In this document: positions 45,780 through 56,550 of the stretch, piece by piece
How positions within the stretch are numbered: the stretch's first letter is position 1
Layout of the letters: each line of letters starts with the position of its first letter
Assembly: GCA_018401495.1 (NCBI GenBank)
Contig: JAGYJX010000019.1
Location: forward strand, 62,001-126,000
Reading direction: 5' to 3'
DNA: 64,000 nt
From: Rhodospirillaceae bacterium
GTDB taxonomy: Bacteria; Pseudomonadota; Alphaproteobacteria; Thalassobaculales; Thalassobaculaceae
Made by a program: the position numbers and the translations under genes
The notes under the pieces: model-generated
Told to the model about the DNA's origin: nothing
The model's input: only the letters and a program-made list of their open reading frames with translations
Databases searched by the model: none

Positions 45780-47589
45780 ATGCGATTTGCCGTCCTCGTT
45801 CTGGCCGCCACGGCCATGCTCGTGAGTTTTTTCGCCCCCCCCGGTGCGGCGCAGGGCATCGCCGACCGCGGTGTCCGGTACTCCGTTGAATTCGAGGGCC
45901 TGGACGAGGCGGGTGAACTCAACGGGCTGGTTCGCGACAGTTCGTCCCTGCTGTCGAAAGTCGACGACCCGCCGCCGTCGCGTGCCGCGTTGCGCCGTCG
46001 GGCGGACGACGACCTGGAGCGCTTTGAGACGGCGGCCCGATCGCTCGGCTACTACGATGCCGTCTTCGTCGCGGACATACGACCGGGCGCGGCGGCGTCC
46101 GACCCGCCCGTGGTGGTGGTCGCCGCGGAGACCGGCGTCGCCTATACGGTCGCGGCGGTTGACATCCGCAACCTCGACGGGTCATCGCCTGCGATCGGGA
46201 TTGGATTGCCGCAGCGGCGGATCGGCCTTGAGGCCGGTGCGCAGGCTCGGTCGGCTCAGGTCATCGCGGCTGAGGCCGCGGTGCTTCGCATGCTGCAGGA
46301 GCGGGGCCACCCGCTGGCCTCCTCCGGCGACCGCACCGTCCTGATCGACCGCGACTCCAAGACGATGACCGTGACCCTGCGCTTCGACCCCGGGCCGGCG
46401 GCCCGGTTCGGACCGGTGTCGGTCAAGGGGGCGGAGACCGTCGATCCCGGCTTCGTCCTGCGCCGCCTGCCCTGGCGGTTCGGCGAGACCGCCGACGTCC
46501 GGAAGATCGAGGGAGGGCGACGCAACCTCGCCGCCACCGGCGTGTTCGAGACCGTCGCGGTGCAGTTCGGCGACGCGGTCGACGGCGAAGGGCTGCTTCC
46601 GGTCGAGGTGACCGTTGTGGAGCGGCTTCCTCGCAGCATCGGCGCCGGGCTCAGCGTTTCGACCGCCGAGGGCTTCGGGGTCAACGCGTTCTGGACCCAT
46701 CGCAACCTGTTCGGTGGAGCTGAACGCCTGGACCTGAACGCCCGGCTGGGAGAGGTCGAAACCGGGCTGACCGGCGACCTGCGGCTGCCCGACGTCATCG
46801 TGAACGACCAGGACCTCGATCTTCAGCGCCGGCCTGGTGCAGGAGACGACCGAGGGCTACGATTCGCAGAAAGTGAGCGTCGGAGGCCGCTTCGAGCGCC
46901 GCATGAGCGACATCCTGTCGGTCGACTACGGCGTGACGCTGGAGCGCAGCCTGATCGAGGAGGACGGCGTCGAGAGCCGTTTCACCCTGGTCGGCCTGCC
47001 CGGTCGGCGCCACCGTCGACACCTCGGACGACCTGCTGAACCCGACCCGCGGCGGCCGGTCCCGGGTGCGGTTCACGCCGTACCTTGAATCCCTCGGATC
47101 GACGATCAGTTTCTACTCGATGACCGCCCGGCATTCCCACTATCTCGCGCTCGACCGAGACCGCGACTTCGTCCTCGCCGGGAGAGCCGCGGTGGGATCC
47201 ATCATCGGTGCCTCGACCTCCAACGTCCCGGCCGACAAGCGGCTGTATTCCGGGGGCAGCGGGTCCGGTGCGCGGGCTATGGCCTGCAGATGATCGGCCC
47301 GCTGGACGCGTCCGACGATCCGGTCGGCGGCCGCTCGATGGTCGAGGTCGGGGCCGAGCTGCGCTGGCGGGTCTACGGCGATTTCGGGATCGTGCCGTTC
47401 CTGGACGGCGGGCAGGTGTACGACAGCGAGACCCCGGACCTGTCGCAGGACCTGCAATGGGCGGCCGGCCTCGGTTTCCGCTACTTCACGCCGATCGGGC
47501 CGATCCGCGCCGACATCGCCGTTCCCTTGAACCCGCGGAGTTCCGACGACCGGTTCCAGCTGTACTTCAGCCTCGGGCAGGCCTTCTGA
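45780..47589 (+). CDS. tamA: Outer-membrane assembly protein TamA (BamA/Omp85 family), several frame breaks
   Basis: About 600 residues. The signal peptide is LVLAATAMLVSFFAPPGAAQ. POTRA domains follow (VRYSVEFEGLDEAGELNGLV; FGPVSVKGAETVDPGFVLRR) and then an Omp85 beta-barrel with SIGAGLSVSTAEGFGVNAFW. The C-terminus IGPIRADIAVPLNPRS ends in FSLGQAF with the terminal phenylalanine required for outer-membrane insertion. Frame breaks lie near 46825 and 47005, with two close together near 47265, where two added bases interrupt GSVRGYGLQMIGP. It is followed after three bases by tamB, the usual TAM operon, which helps insert outer-membrane proteins and move phospholipids. Confidence 0.88.
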
Positions 47590-47592
47590 GCG

Positions 47593-50500
47593 ATGGCGAG
47601 GCGGCTCTTCCTGGTCGCGCTGGCGCTGCTCGGCCTGCCGGTGCTCCTGGTGATCGCCGCGCTGGGGGCGGCGAACACCGATTGGGGACGGGCGTGGATC
47701 GTCGACACCGTCGAGTCCGCCACGGCCGGCGGGCCGGTGCGGGTCGGGATCGACGCGCTGAGCGGCTCGCTGCCGGGACGCGTCGTGCTCGAGGGCGTCC
47801 GGCTGGCCGACGGCTCCGGCGTGTTCGCCGAACTCGTCCGGGTCGAGCTCCGCTGGTCGCCGTTGGCCCTGCTCACCGGAACCCTCGCCGTCGACGCGAT
47901 CGCGGTGGACGGCGGCCGCGATCGCTGCGCGCCCCGGTCCTGCCCGAGGATCCGGGGGCCGAGCCCGAGCCGTCCGAGCCGCTGTCGCTGAGCTTTCCGG
48001 AGCCGCCGGTGGCGGTCCGGGTCGACCGGTTGCGGGTGGCCGGGCTGCGCCTGGGCGAGGCCCTGATCGGCCGGGAGGCGACGCTGACCGCCGATCTCTC
48101 GGCCTCGGTCACCGGCGCGGCCGCGACGGCCGCGGGATGGGCGGAACTGGCGTCGGCGGGTGGCGCCGCCCGGCTCGACGTCGATCTCGCGGTGGTGCCG
48201 GGCGACGGCACGCTGAGGGCCGAGTTGCGGGTCCACGAACCGGAGGGCGGTCTGGTGGCCGAACTGGCCGGCCTGCCCGGGCGGCCGGCGCTCGACCTCA
48301 GCCTGACCGGTGACGGCACGTTGGCCGACTGGCGCGGGCGGCTGACCGGGCGGGTTCGAGGCGGCGGCCGCGGTCGATCTGGCGCTCGTGCTGGCGGCGG
48401 AGGGGCCGCGCACCCGGCTCGGCGTCGACGGAACGGCCGACGTCGTGGCCCTGCTGCCCGAGGATCTGCGCGCTGTCGTCGGCCCCTCGGCGGCGATCGG
48501 GGTGACCGTGCTGCTGCGACGACGACGGCGCCGTGATCGTCGAGCGGGCGACGGTTCGGGCGGCTGCCGTCAGCGTCGACGGCACCGCCCGCCTGGACGC
48601 CTCCGGAACGCCGGTCGAGATGGACGCGACGGCTCGATGTGCCGGACCTCGCGCCGCTGGCGGCGCTGGTCGGGTCCGACCTGGCGGGCGCCGTCTCCGC
48701 GCGCCTGCGCCTGCTGGAGGACGGCCGGCGCGCCGAACTGTCCGTGACCGGGGACCCGCGTGGTGGCGTCCACGGTGCTGGAGCGGCTGACGGTCGACGC
48801 CGACGGTGTCCGCCGACCGGCCGCTCGCGGCGCTGCCGGAGACCCTGACCTGGGGCGTCGAGGCGAGCGTCGATACCCCGGCACCGCCGGGCCTCGAACC
48901 TCGCCGGGTTCCTCGGCCCCCGACTGGCCCTGCGCTCGAGCGGCAGCGTGGCGGGCGACGGGCGCACAGCCTCGGTCGACAGCCTGGTCGTGACCACCGG
49001 GGCCGGGCGTCTGGACGCCACGGCGCGGCTGTCGGAGGGGCGCCGGATCGACGCCACGGCGACCCTCGCCGTAGCCGATCTGGCCCGGCTCTCCGATCTG
49101 GCCGGGCGTCCGCTCGCGGGGTCCGCGACGCTCGGGGCCGACGCCACCCTGCTGCTGGATCCGTTCGACGTCTCCGCCGTCGTCGATCTGGCGGCCGACG
49201 GGCTCTCTCTCGGCGACCCGGCGCTCGACCGCCTGACCGGCGGCGCGCCGACGCTCGGCGCCGCGGTCACCCTGGACGCCGACAACCGTCTGTCGATCCA
49301 CGGGCTGACCCTGCAGGCCGCGACCCTGCGCGCCGACGGCGACGCCATGGTCGACCTGACCGGCGGTGACCTCTCGGGGCGCGTCGACGTGGCGGCGCCG
49401 GACCTGGCGCCGGTGGGTCGCGCGGTCGGAACGGACGTGTCCGGGGCCGGGACGGTGGCGCTCGCGCTGGGCGGCTCGCTCGACGCGCCGACCGCCTCGG
49501 CGTCCTGGCGCGCGGCGCCGTTGGCGGTCGCGGGGGTCCGGGTCGCCGAGCTCTCGGGGTCGGCAACGGCGACCGGCCTGCCGGCGCGGCCGACCGGTCG
49601 GATCGCCCTGCGCGCCGCCACCGGCGGCGAGGCCGTCACCCTGGCCGCCGGCTACGCCTTCGACGACGGTGTGCTGACGATCGAGGGGCTTGCCCTGGAC
49701 GGCGCCGGTGTGGCGGGTCAGGGGGCCTGACGGTCGACGTGGCCGGGCCGACGGTCGACGGGCGGATGACGGTGACGGCGTCCGATCTCGGTCGGGTCGG
49801 GGCGCTGGCCGGGGTGCCGCTGTCCGGCGGCAGCCTGGACGCCGAGGTGACGCTGCAACCGAGAAACGGTCAGAGCGCGCGCCTGACCCTCACCGGCCGC
49901 GACGTCGCGATCGACGGCGGCGCCACCGTGATCGCGTCGGTCGACGTCACGGGGACCGGCCGCAACCTGATGGCGCGCCCGGCCGGTTCGCTGCGCGCCG
50001 AGGTCGGGGGCGTGCGCCAGGGTGACGAGACCGTGCTGGCGAGCGCCCTGGTGACCGGCGAGTCCGACGGCTCGGCGGCGCGGGTGGCGGCCACGCTGGA
50101 AGGCGAGGCCGGGGTGCCCTACCGGGTCGCGGCCGAGGCGTCGCTGGCGCTCGGCGCGCAGCCGCTGCGGATCACGCTGGCGTCGCTCGACGCCGAGCTT
50201 GCCGACGCGACGGTTGCCCTGGACCGTCCGACCCTGATCACGCTCGGCAGCCGGCCGAGGGTCGAGGATCTGGCGCTGCGCGTCGAGGGCGGGCGGATAA
50301 CCGGCGGCGGCAGCTGGATCCGGCCGCTCTCGACCTGACGCTTCAGGCGCGTGCTGTACCGGCGGGGCTGGCGCGGCTGGCCGACCCGGCGTTGAGCCTG
50401 ACCGGCGGGGTCGACGCGGACGCCACGGTGCGTGGCCCGATCGGCAACCCCACGGCCCGGCTCACGGTGACCGCCGCCGCCATCCGCTCGAGCGATCCAG

Positions 50501-51977
50501 CGCACGCCGATCTGCCGCCTCTGTCGGCTTCCGCGGAAGCCCGGATCGAGGACCGGCAATTGACGGCCTCCCTCGACGCGACGGTGGGCGAGGGTCTCCA
50601 GGCGGGGCTGCGGGCGTCGGCCGGGCTGCGGGCCGGCGCGGACGGCGCGCCGCCGTCGCTTGACCCGGCGGCGCCGCTGAGCGCGCAACTCACCCTGGAG
50701 GCGGCGCTGGAGCGCGTGTCGGCCTATCTGCCGCTGGACGGCGGCCGTGTGGCGGGGCAGGCCTCGCTGCGGCTGGCGGTGGCCGGGACGCCGGAGGACC
50801 CGCTGATCGACGGCACCGTCAGCCTGCGCGATGGCGCGATCGACCAGCCGTCGATCGGGCTGTACCTGCGGGATGTGCGCCTCGAGGGACGCGGCCGGGG
50901 CGACCGCCTGGTGATCGAGACGCTGACCGCCTCCGGGGCGTCCGGCGGCACCCTGGAGGGCGCGGGCGGCATCTCGCTCGATCCCGCCGAGGGCATGCCC
51001 GCCGACCTGACCCTGACGGCGCGCCGGCTGGTGGCGGTGGACACCGACGACGCCGAGGTGGCGCTGGACGCCGACCTCAGCTTCTCCGGCCGGCTTCCCG
51101 ATTACCGGCTGGCCGGCACCATCACCGTGCTGCCGTCGGAGATCCGGATCCCCGACCAGTTGCCCCGTCGGTGGTCAGGCTGGAGGTGACGGAGGTCCGC
51201 GACGGCGTCGTCATCCGATCCCCCGAGGCGCCGGCCGAGGAGGGCACCGACGGCGGTGCCACGATCACCCTCGACCTACGCGTCGACGTGCCCGGTCAGG
51301 TGTTCGTGCGGGGCCGCGGGCTCGACAGCGAATGGGGGGGCGCGCTGACGGTCACCGGTCCGGTCACCGATCCCGAGGTCACCGGCGGCCTGGAAGTGCG
51401 CCGCGGGCAGCTCGCCGCGGTCGGCCGCACCTTCCAGTTCGAGCGCGGCCGGGTGGTGTTCGACGGCGCGCCGCCGGACGATCCGACCCTCGACATGATC
51501 CTGACCACCGAGGCGGGTGAGGTGACGGCGAAGGTGCTGATCGCCGGCCGGGCGCAGGATCCCTCGATCACCCTGACCAGCGAACCGGCGCTGCCCGAGG
51601 AGGATGTCCTGTCTCACATCCTGTTCGGCTCGTCGCGGGCGCAGCTCAGCCCCCTGCAGGCGCTGAAGCTGGCGCAGTCCGCCGCGGTGCTGTCCGGCCG
51701 GATGGGATCGGGCGGCGTCACCGACACGATCCGCGAAACCCTGGGCGTCGACACCGTGGACATCGACGCCGGCGACGGCACCGGCTCGCGCGGCGCCTCG
51801 CTGTCGGTCGGCAAGTACGTGGCTCCGGGCGTGTTCCTGAAGCTCCAGCAGGGGCTCGGGGGCTCCGGCAGCAAGGCGGTGGTCGAGGTCGAGATCACCG
51901 ACAGCATCACGGTGGAGACCGACGTCGGGGCGGACTCGCAAAGCCGCGTCGGGGTCAATTGGAAGCTCGACTATTGA
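47593..51977 (+). CDS. tamB: Translocation and assembly module protein TamB, about ten frame breaks
   Basis: About 1460 residues. A single N-terminal membrane anchor (LALLGLPVLLVIAALGAA) is followed by NTDWGRAWIVDTVES. A very long beta-rich periplasmic part follows, with repeated patterns such as ALVTGESDGSAARVAATLEG, and the protein ends in the DUF490/TamB domain (GGLEVRRGQLAAVGRTFQFE, EEDVLSHILFGSSRAQLSPL, ITVETDVGADSQSRVGVNWK). TamB bridges TamA to the inner membrane. Breaks are near 47930, 48360, 48520, 48640, 48750, 48815, 48930, 49725, 50330 and 51165. Each intervening frame resumes TamB-like sequence, so the gene is one locus broken by base errors or, less likely, a decayed gene. Confidence 0.85.
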
Positions 51978-52049
51978 CCGGCGGTCGCAACGGCGGCACC
52001 TAGGCGCGTTCCCTCGACGGCCCGTCCCCTCGACGCAGGATCCGCCCGC

Positions 52050-52508
52050 ATGACCGTCACGCCCTCCGCCCGGCCCGCCTCCGATTTCGACCCGGCCGTT
52101 GCCGACAGCTTCTCGTTCTGGACCGAGGAGCGGTTGCGCTACGCCGATCTCGACCCGCTGTCGCACGTCAACAACAACGCGATCGGGGTGTTCCTGGAGA
52201 ACGGCCGGGTCAACCTGTTCCGGGCGTCCGGCGGTGGCGACGGCGGCGACGACGGCAGCGTCTGGTGGGTGGTGCGGCGTCTGGAGATCGATTTCGCGCG
52301 CGAGATCCGGTTTCCGGGCACCGTTCTCACCGGAACCCGGGTCGCCAAGCTCGGAACCACCTCGTGCACGATCCGGCAGGGGGTGTTCGTCGAGGGCGAG
52401 TGCCGGGTGACGTCGACGACCATCGGGGTGTGCTTCGATCCGGTCCGGCGCAAGGCCGTCCCGATCCCCGAGCCGATCAGGATCCTGCTCGCCTCGCACC
52501 AGCCGTAG
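52050..52508 (+). CDS. Hotdog-fold acyl-CoA thioesterase (4HBT type)
   Basis: 152 residues. The 4-hydroxybenzoyl-CoA thioesterase signature is visible in RYADLDPLSHVNNNAIGVFL, with the catalytic-type aspartate in DLDPLSHVNN, followed by the long hotdog helix ENGRVNLF. Beta strands read WWVVRRLEIDFAREIRFPGT, VAKLGTTSCTIRQGVFVEGE and TTIGVCFDPVRRKAVPI. It probably hydrolyses acyl-CoAs. It starts 72 bases after tamB on the same strand. Its 3' end overlaps a small minus-strand gene by 32 bases. Confidence 0.85.
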   Translation: MTVTPSARPASDFDPAVADSFSFWTEERLRYADLDPLSHVNNNAIGVFLENGRVNLFRASGGGDGGDDGSVWWVVRRLEIDFAREIRFPGTVLTGTRVAKLGTTSCTIRQGVFVEGECRVTSTTIGVCFDPVRRKAVPIPEPIRILLASHQP

Positions 52509-52776
52509 CCGACCCGGCGGCCCGGACCATCGGCACGATCGCCACCTCGGCACCCGGGTGGCCGGCGACGTAGCGCCGGACCGCGATCTCGTCGTCGGTG
52601 ATCAGCGCCGCCTCTGCCGCCGGCGCCAGGCGATCGTGGACGCGGTACAGGAAGCTCGGCCGCAGCCCCGGCAGATCGGCTGACTCGGCGGCGGCCGCGC
52701 TGACCCGGGCGCGTCGGAACAACTCGACCTCACCTTCGTAGCCGTTGCCCTCGTACAGGTAGAGATGCCTCGCCAT
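52477..52776 (-). CDS. Small protein of unknown function (99 aa)
   Basis: The start at 52776 is preceded by GGGAGGACACC, a good ribosome binding site, which supports a real gene. The protein MARHLYLYEGNGYEGEVELF continues with a helical, acidic middle and RPSFLYRVHDRLAPAAEAAL. The end, MVRAAGSATAGARRAGS, is low complexity and overlaps the thioesterase coding end, so the true stop could be misread. It has no signal peptide or cysteines, and I recognise no family. It diverges from the HTH gene at 52931. Confidence 0.5.
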   Translation of the reverse strand: MARHLYLYEGNGYEGEVELFRRARVSAAAAESADLPGLRPSFLYRVHDRLAPAAEAALITDDEIAVRRYVAGHPGAEVAIVPMVRAAGSATAGARRAGS

Positions 52777-52930
52777 GGTGTCCTCCCGGCGCCGGCCGGA
52801 TGTCCGGCGCCACCCTCATATGCGCACGCCGTGCGCCTCGCGCAAGGCTGAAACCGCACCGTGTGCGCTTTTTGACTTGGCCGAGGCCGCGCCGGCGCCC
52901 TATATCGAGGGCGCTGGAACGGAGTTGCGC

Positions 52931-53185
52931 GTGAAAAAGTCGACCGCGATCGAGCCGGAGATGAAGCCCGGCGACTTCAAGCGCTGGCGCAAGGCGCTGA
53001 AACTGTCCCAGAAGGAGGCCGCCGAGGTCCTCGGGCTGAAGCGTCGGGTCGTCCAGTACTATGAAAAGGGCGAGCGCGACGGCGAAAGCGTGACGATCCC
53101 GAAATACATCCGTCTCGCCTGCTGCGCCGTCGCCTCGGGTGTGCAGGACTACACCGGCCCGGCGAAGGACCGCCCGGCCACCTGA
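52931..53185 (+). CDS. Small XRE-type helix-turn-helix DNA-binding protein
   Basis: 84 residues from a GTG at 52931, with GGAG six bases upstream. The Cro/CI-like HTH reads FKRWRKALKLSQKEAAEVLG (helices 1-2), then LKRRVVQYYEKGERDGESVT (recognition helix) and IPKYIRLACCAVASGVQDY. There is no other domain, so it is probably a small repressor, or a DNA-binding adaptor of the kind that ends in an extra helix. Its target is unknown. It converges on the hydroxyacid dehydrogenase, six bases from that stop. Confidence 0.82.
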   Translation: MKKSTAIEPEMKPGDFKRWRKALKLSQKEAAEVLGLKRRVVQYYEKGERDGESVTIPKYIRLACCAVASGVQDYTGPAKDRPAT

Positions 53186-53191
53186 TCGCGG

Positions 53192-54133
53192 TCAGTTCAC
53201 CGGCGTGACCAGCGGCTTGCCGGCGATGCCGGCCAGCAGGTTCTCCATCACCAGACGCCCCATGGCGAGACGGGTGTCGTGGGTGGCGCTCGCCTGGTGC
53301 GGCTGCAGGACGACGTTCTCGGTCATGTCCTTGAGCGCCTGGGGGACGCGCGGCTCGTCGGCGAACACGTCGAGGCCGGCGGCGCCGAGCCGGCCGTCCT
53401 TCAGCGCCGCGATCAGCGCCTCCTCGTCGGCGACGCTGCCGCGCGCCACGTTGATGAACACGCCCTGGGGCCCGAGCGCGTCCAGCACCTCGCGGTTGAC
53501 CAGGTGCCGGGTGCCGGCACCGCCTGGTACGATCGCCACCAGGATGTCGACGGCGCGCGCCATCTCCAGCAGCGACGCGACGTGCTTGTACGGCACGTCC
53601 TTCGGGCTGCGGGTGTGGTAGGCGATCTCCATCTTGAACGCCTCGAAGCGCCGGGCGATCTCGATGCCGATCCGCCCGAGCCCGAGGATCCCGACCTTGC
53701 GGCCCCACATCCGATGGGTGAACGGCATGTCGCCCTCGCGTTCCCACCGGCCCTCGCGGACGTAGCGGTCGGCCTGCGGTATCCGCCGCAGGGTGGCCAG
53801 CGTCAGGGCGATCGCGAAATCGGCGACCTCGTCGCTCAGCACGTCGGGCGTGTTCGACACCTTGATGCCGCGCTGGGTGGCGGCGGCCACGTCGACACCG
53901 TCGTAGCCGACGCCGTGATGGGCGATGACCTTGGCGTTCGGCAGCGCGTCCATGGTGGCGGCGTCGCAGACCTTGCTGCCGGCGATGCCGACACAGGTGT
54001 CGCGGACCGACGCCAGCAGGGCGGCCTTGTCCGACGCCTCCCACAGCTTGTGGACGGTGAAGTGCTGGTCGAGCTCGGCCATGGCGGCGGCATACCAGGG
54101 CGACAGGACGACGACGACGGGCTTATCGGTCAC
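53192..54133 (-). CDS. D-isomer-specific 2-hydroxyacid dehydrogenase
   Basis: 313 residues. The NAD-binding motif is RKVGILGLGRIGIEIARRFE. The catalytic arginine is in VFINVARGSVADEEALIAAL, the glutamate in AGLDVFADEPRVPQ and the histidine in NVVLQPHQASATHDTRLAMG. The N-terminal half, AHHGVGYDGVDVAAATQRGI, is the substrate-domain signature. It reduces or oxidises 2-keto/2-hydroxy acids such as glyoxylate or hydroxypyruvate; the exact substrate is unknown. It follows the DUF924 gene by 18 bases on the same strand, probably as one unit. Confidence 0.92.
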   Translation of the reverse strand: MTDKPVVVVLSPWYAAAMAELDQHFTVHKLWEASDKAALLASVRDTCVGIAGSKVCDAATMDALPNAKVIAHHGVGYDGVDVAAATQRGIKVSNTPDVLSDEVADFAIALTLATLRRIPQADRYVREGRWEREGDMPFTHRMWGRKVGILGLGRIGIEIARRFEAFKMEIAYHTRSPKDVPYKHVASLLEMARAVDILVAIVPGGAGTRHLVNREVLDALGPQGVFINVARGSVADEEALIAALKDGRLGAAGLDVFADEPRVPQALKDMTENVVLQPHQASATHDTRLAMGRLVMENLLAGIAGKPLVTPVN

Positions 54134-54151
54134 GGTGCGGATCCTCCGGGA

Positions 54152-54694
54152 TCAGAACGACGAGTTCGGTTGTTCGAGAAAGGCCAGTTCGTCCGGGGTG
54201 CTGGCCCGGCCGAGGATGGCGTTGCGATGCGGAAAGCGGCCGAAGCGATCGACGATCACCCGGTGCCGGTCGGCGTAGTCGAGCAGATCGGCGTCGCCGA
54301 GCGCGCGAAACAGCGCGACGCTCAACAACTGGTCGGCGGCTTCCTCGCTGTGCTCGAACGGCAGGTAGAGGAACAGGGCGCGATCGCGCGGCGCGAACAC
54401 GTGGTCGCCGGCGGCGATGGCCCGCCGCGCGACGGCGCGGGCGCGGTCATCCTGGGCGAACGCGCGCGGGTCGCCGCGGTGGATGTTCCGCGACATCTGG
54501 TCGAGCAACAGCAGCAGCGCCAGGCGGCCGTCCGCGCTCTCCTCCCACGCCGCCAGCCCGCCGCCGGCGGCCTCGGCGTGCAGCGCGCCGAACCGGTCGC
54601 GCAGCAGCGCGTCGAAGGTGTCGTCCTTCCTGAACCACTGCTCGGGCGCGCACTCGTCGAACCAGAAGGCGAGGACGTCGGACGGCTTCGCCAT
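54152..54694 (-). CDS. DUF924-family protein
   Basis: 180 residues matching the DUF924 helical-repeat family throughout. It opens DVLAFWFDECAPEQWFRKDD and TFDALLRDRFGALHAEAAGG. The core follows with ALLLLLDQMSRNIHRGDPRA, then FLYLPFEHSEEAADQLLSVA and HRVIVDRFGRFPHRNAILGR. The family is widespread, folds like TPR proteins and has no proven biochemical role. The start lies upstream of the hydroxyacid dehydrogenase in the same orientation. Confidence 0.9.
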   Translation of the reverse strand: MAKPSDVLAFWFDECAPEQWFRKDDTFDALLRDRFGALHAEAAGGGLAAWEESADGRLALLLLLDQMSRNIHRGDPRAFAQDDRARAVARRAIAAGDHVFAPRDRALFLYLPFEHSEEAADQLLSVALFRALGDADLLDYADRHRVIVDRFGRFPHRNAILGRASTPDELAFLEQPNSSF

Positions 54695-54839
54695 GACTGG
54701 CGCTCCTGCTGGGGTCGATCACCGGGCAGCGACGATAGCCGATCGGGGCCGATCGGCAAACGCCGGCGCGGCATCCGGCCGCCTTGCGGCCATACTTCGA
54801 AAGCATCATTTGTGGCGGGTTCCGAAACGGAGACTCCGA

Positions 54840-55440
54840 ATGCGCCGCCTGGCCTGCCTCGCCCTTCTGATGCTCGGCGGATGTGTCACCGCCCAGGACA
54901 CGATCACCAACGTCGACCCGGCCCCGCGGCTGCGTTTCCTGAACTTCGCCGGCTATCAGTCGCCGGTGCTGGTGGTGTCCGTCAACGCGCCGTTCCAACT
55001 GCCGGCGCGCGACGTCGCCGCCCGTCTCGCCGAGCACGCCGAGGGTGCGGTCACCGGTTCCGACGTCACCTACACGGCCAATCCCGGTGCGGCCCGGCAC
55101 GGCGACTACCGTGATCGTCGCCCGCTTCGATGCCGACCAGGGCGCCAGCACCAAGGAAGTCTGCCGGTCGGCGTACGAGTCGGTGGTGGCGGCCCGCTAC
55201 GTCGACCGCACCAACCTGTTCCTGGCGTTCTGCGACAAGGGCGAGCCGATCGCCGGGGCCAAGGTGTCGGGGCCGAAGCTGGACGGTCCGGCGGATCCGA
55301 ACCTGCGGGAGATGATGCGGCAGGGCATGAAGGCGATGTTCCCGCACCCGAGCGACCGGGGAACGCCCGGGGGCATGGGTTCGATCGAGCTCTCGCCGAC
55401 CCCGCGGTTCCGCCTCAACCCGCTCGACGGGATCCTTTGA
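54840..55440 (+). CDS. Predicted outer-membrane or periplasmic lipoprotein, frame break near 55095
   Basis: The N-terminus MRRLACLALLMLGGC carries a lipoprotein signal peptide with a lipobox LGGC, so the mature protein should start with a lipidated cysteine. The rest reads LRFLNFAGYQSPVLVVSVNA and, after the break, TVIVARFDADQGASTKEVCR and YESVVAARYVDRTNLFLAFC. Two or more cysteines in the mature part could pair. The total is about 199 residues. One extra base near 55095 is inferred because both halves have smooth coding character. No family is recognised. Its end overlaps the convergent flavoprotein gene by 26 bases. Confidence 0.7.
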
Positions 55441-56550
55441 ACGCCGGGTTCGGGATCCTCCGGCGCCAGAACGGCGCGTCGGCGAAGCGCCGCTCTCGGG
55501 CGTACAAGGCGGCGCGCTGGCCGCGAAAGCGATCGACGCCGTCGGCGACGGCGCGGGCGTAGCCGGCGAGCGGGCCGCCGTCACCGGCAAGCCAGGCCGC
55601 CGCCACTTCGGCTGTCCGCGCCGCCGACCAGAGCGCCGTCGTCATGCCGTGCGAGGACAGCGGGTCGAACGCGGCGGCGGCGTCGCCGATGGCGGCCCAC
55701 CCGGCGCCGTCCACTTCCCCGCCGCCGGATCGGCCCAGCGGGTGGCGGCGCTGTGCAGGCGCGGCGGCGTCTCGACGCCGAACCCGGCGTCGGCGATCCA
55801 GTGGGCGACGTGACGGGTCCCGCCGATCATCGCGGACCATCGGTCGCGGTCCCGCGACAGCCCGCGCGGCAGCAGGTCCGGGTCGCTGAAGAAGGCGACG
55901 GACAGCCGGCCGTCCGGCAGCAGCGAGGCGTACCACCAGCCCTCCGGCACGGCCTCGATCAGGGTGGCGGGGGTCGGTTCGACGCCGTCGTCGCGATGCG
56001 GCAGGAAGGCGCATGCCGCCACCAGCCGGTCGTCGCGCCGCATCGCCGCGCGCCGGCGCGCCACCACGCTCGCCCGGCCGCTGGCATCGACCAGGAATCC
56101 GGTTGCGAGGGCCGAGCCGTCGGCCAGCCCAAGCCGCCAGCTTCCGGCCTCGACCGTGGCGTCGACCAGGGCGCTGCGACGCCTGTCGGCGGTCCCGTCG
56201 GCGACCGCGCGCAGGTCGGCCTCGAACCGCGCCCGGTCGAGCACCCGTCCAGGACCCTCCAGATGGACAGCGGCGTTGCGCTCGACCAGAAGGTCGCTGC
56301 CCCAGGCCGAGAAACTGGCGTTCGACCGGCGGTGCGCGGCACCGTCGACGATGGCGGCGAGACCGAGCCGGTCCAGGATCGGCAAGGCGGCGGGCGCCAG
56401 GGACTCGCCGACCAAATCCGCGCCCGGCTCGGCATCCGGGGTGATCCAGGCCGTTTCCAGTCCGGCCCGATGCAGCGCTATGCAGGCGGCGGCGCCGGCG
56501 ATGCCGCCGCCGATCACCGCGACGGCGGCGTCGTGCCGGCGCCCGGTCAA
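55415..56550 (-). CDS. LodB-like FAD flavoprotein (tryptophan-halogenase-type fold), frame break near 55720
   Basis: About 378 residues. The FAD motif is AVAVIGGGIAGAAACIALHR at the N-terminus and the late FAD contact is AGWAAIGDAAAAFDPLSSHG. Between them RVLDRARFEADLRAVADG and GFLVDASGRASVVARRRAAM fit the geranylgeranyl-reductase/halogenase-like flavoproteins. The tryptophan halogenase WxWxIP motif is not seen. LodB/GoxB proteins of this group are required to build the cysteine tryptophylquinone cofactor of LodA/GoxA oxidases. The gene starts with TTG at 56550, overlapping the LodA-like stop by the four bases TTGA, so translation is coupled. Near 55720, in CCCCGCCGCC, a base appears to be missing. 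Confidence 0.8.

Noticed and set aside
47593..51977. tamB as a decayed pseudogene
   Set aside because: About ten frame breaks would suggest decay, but every segment keeps TamB character with no in-frame stop-rich stretch. The neighbouring housekeeping genes show the same kind of single-base break.
55415..56550. Tryptophan halogenase
   Set aside because: The fold is related, but the WxWxIP motif is not seen and the overlap with a LodA-like gene fits a LodB maturation flavoprotein better.
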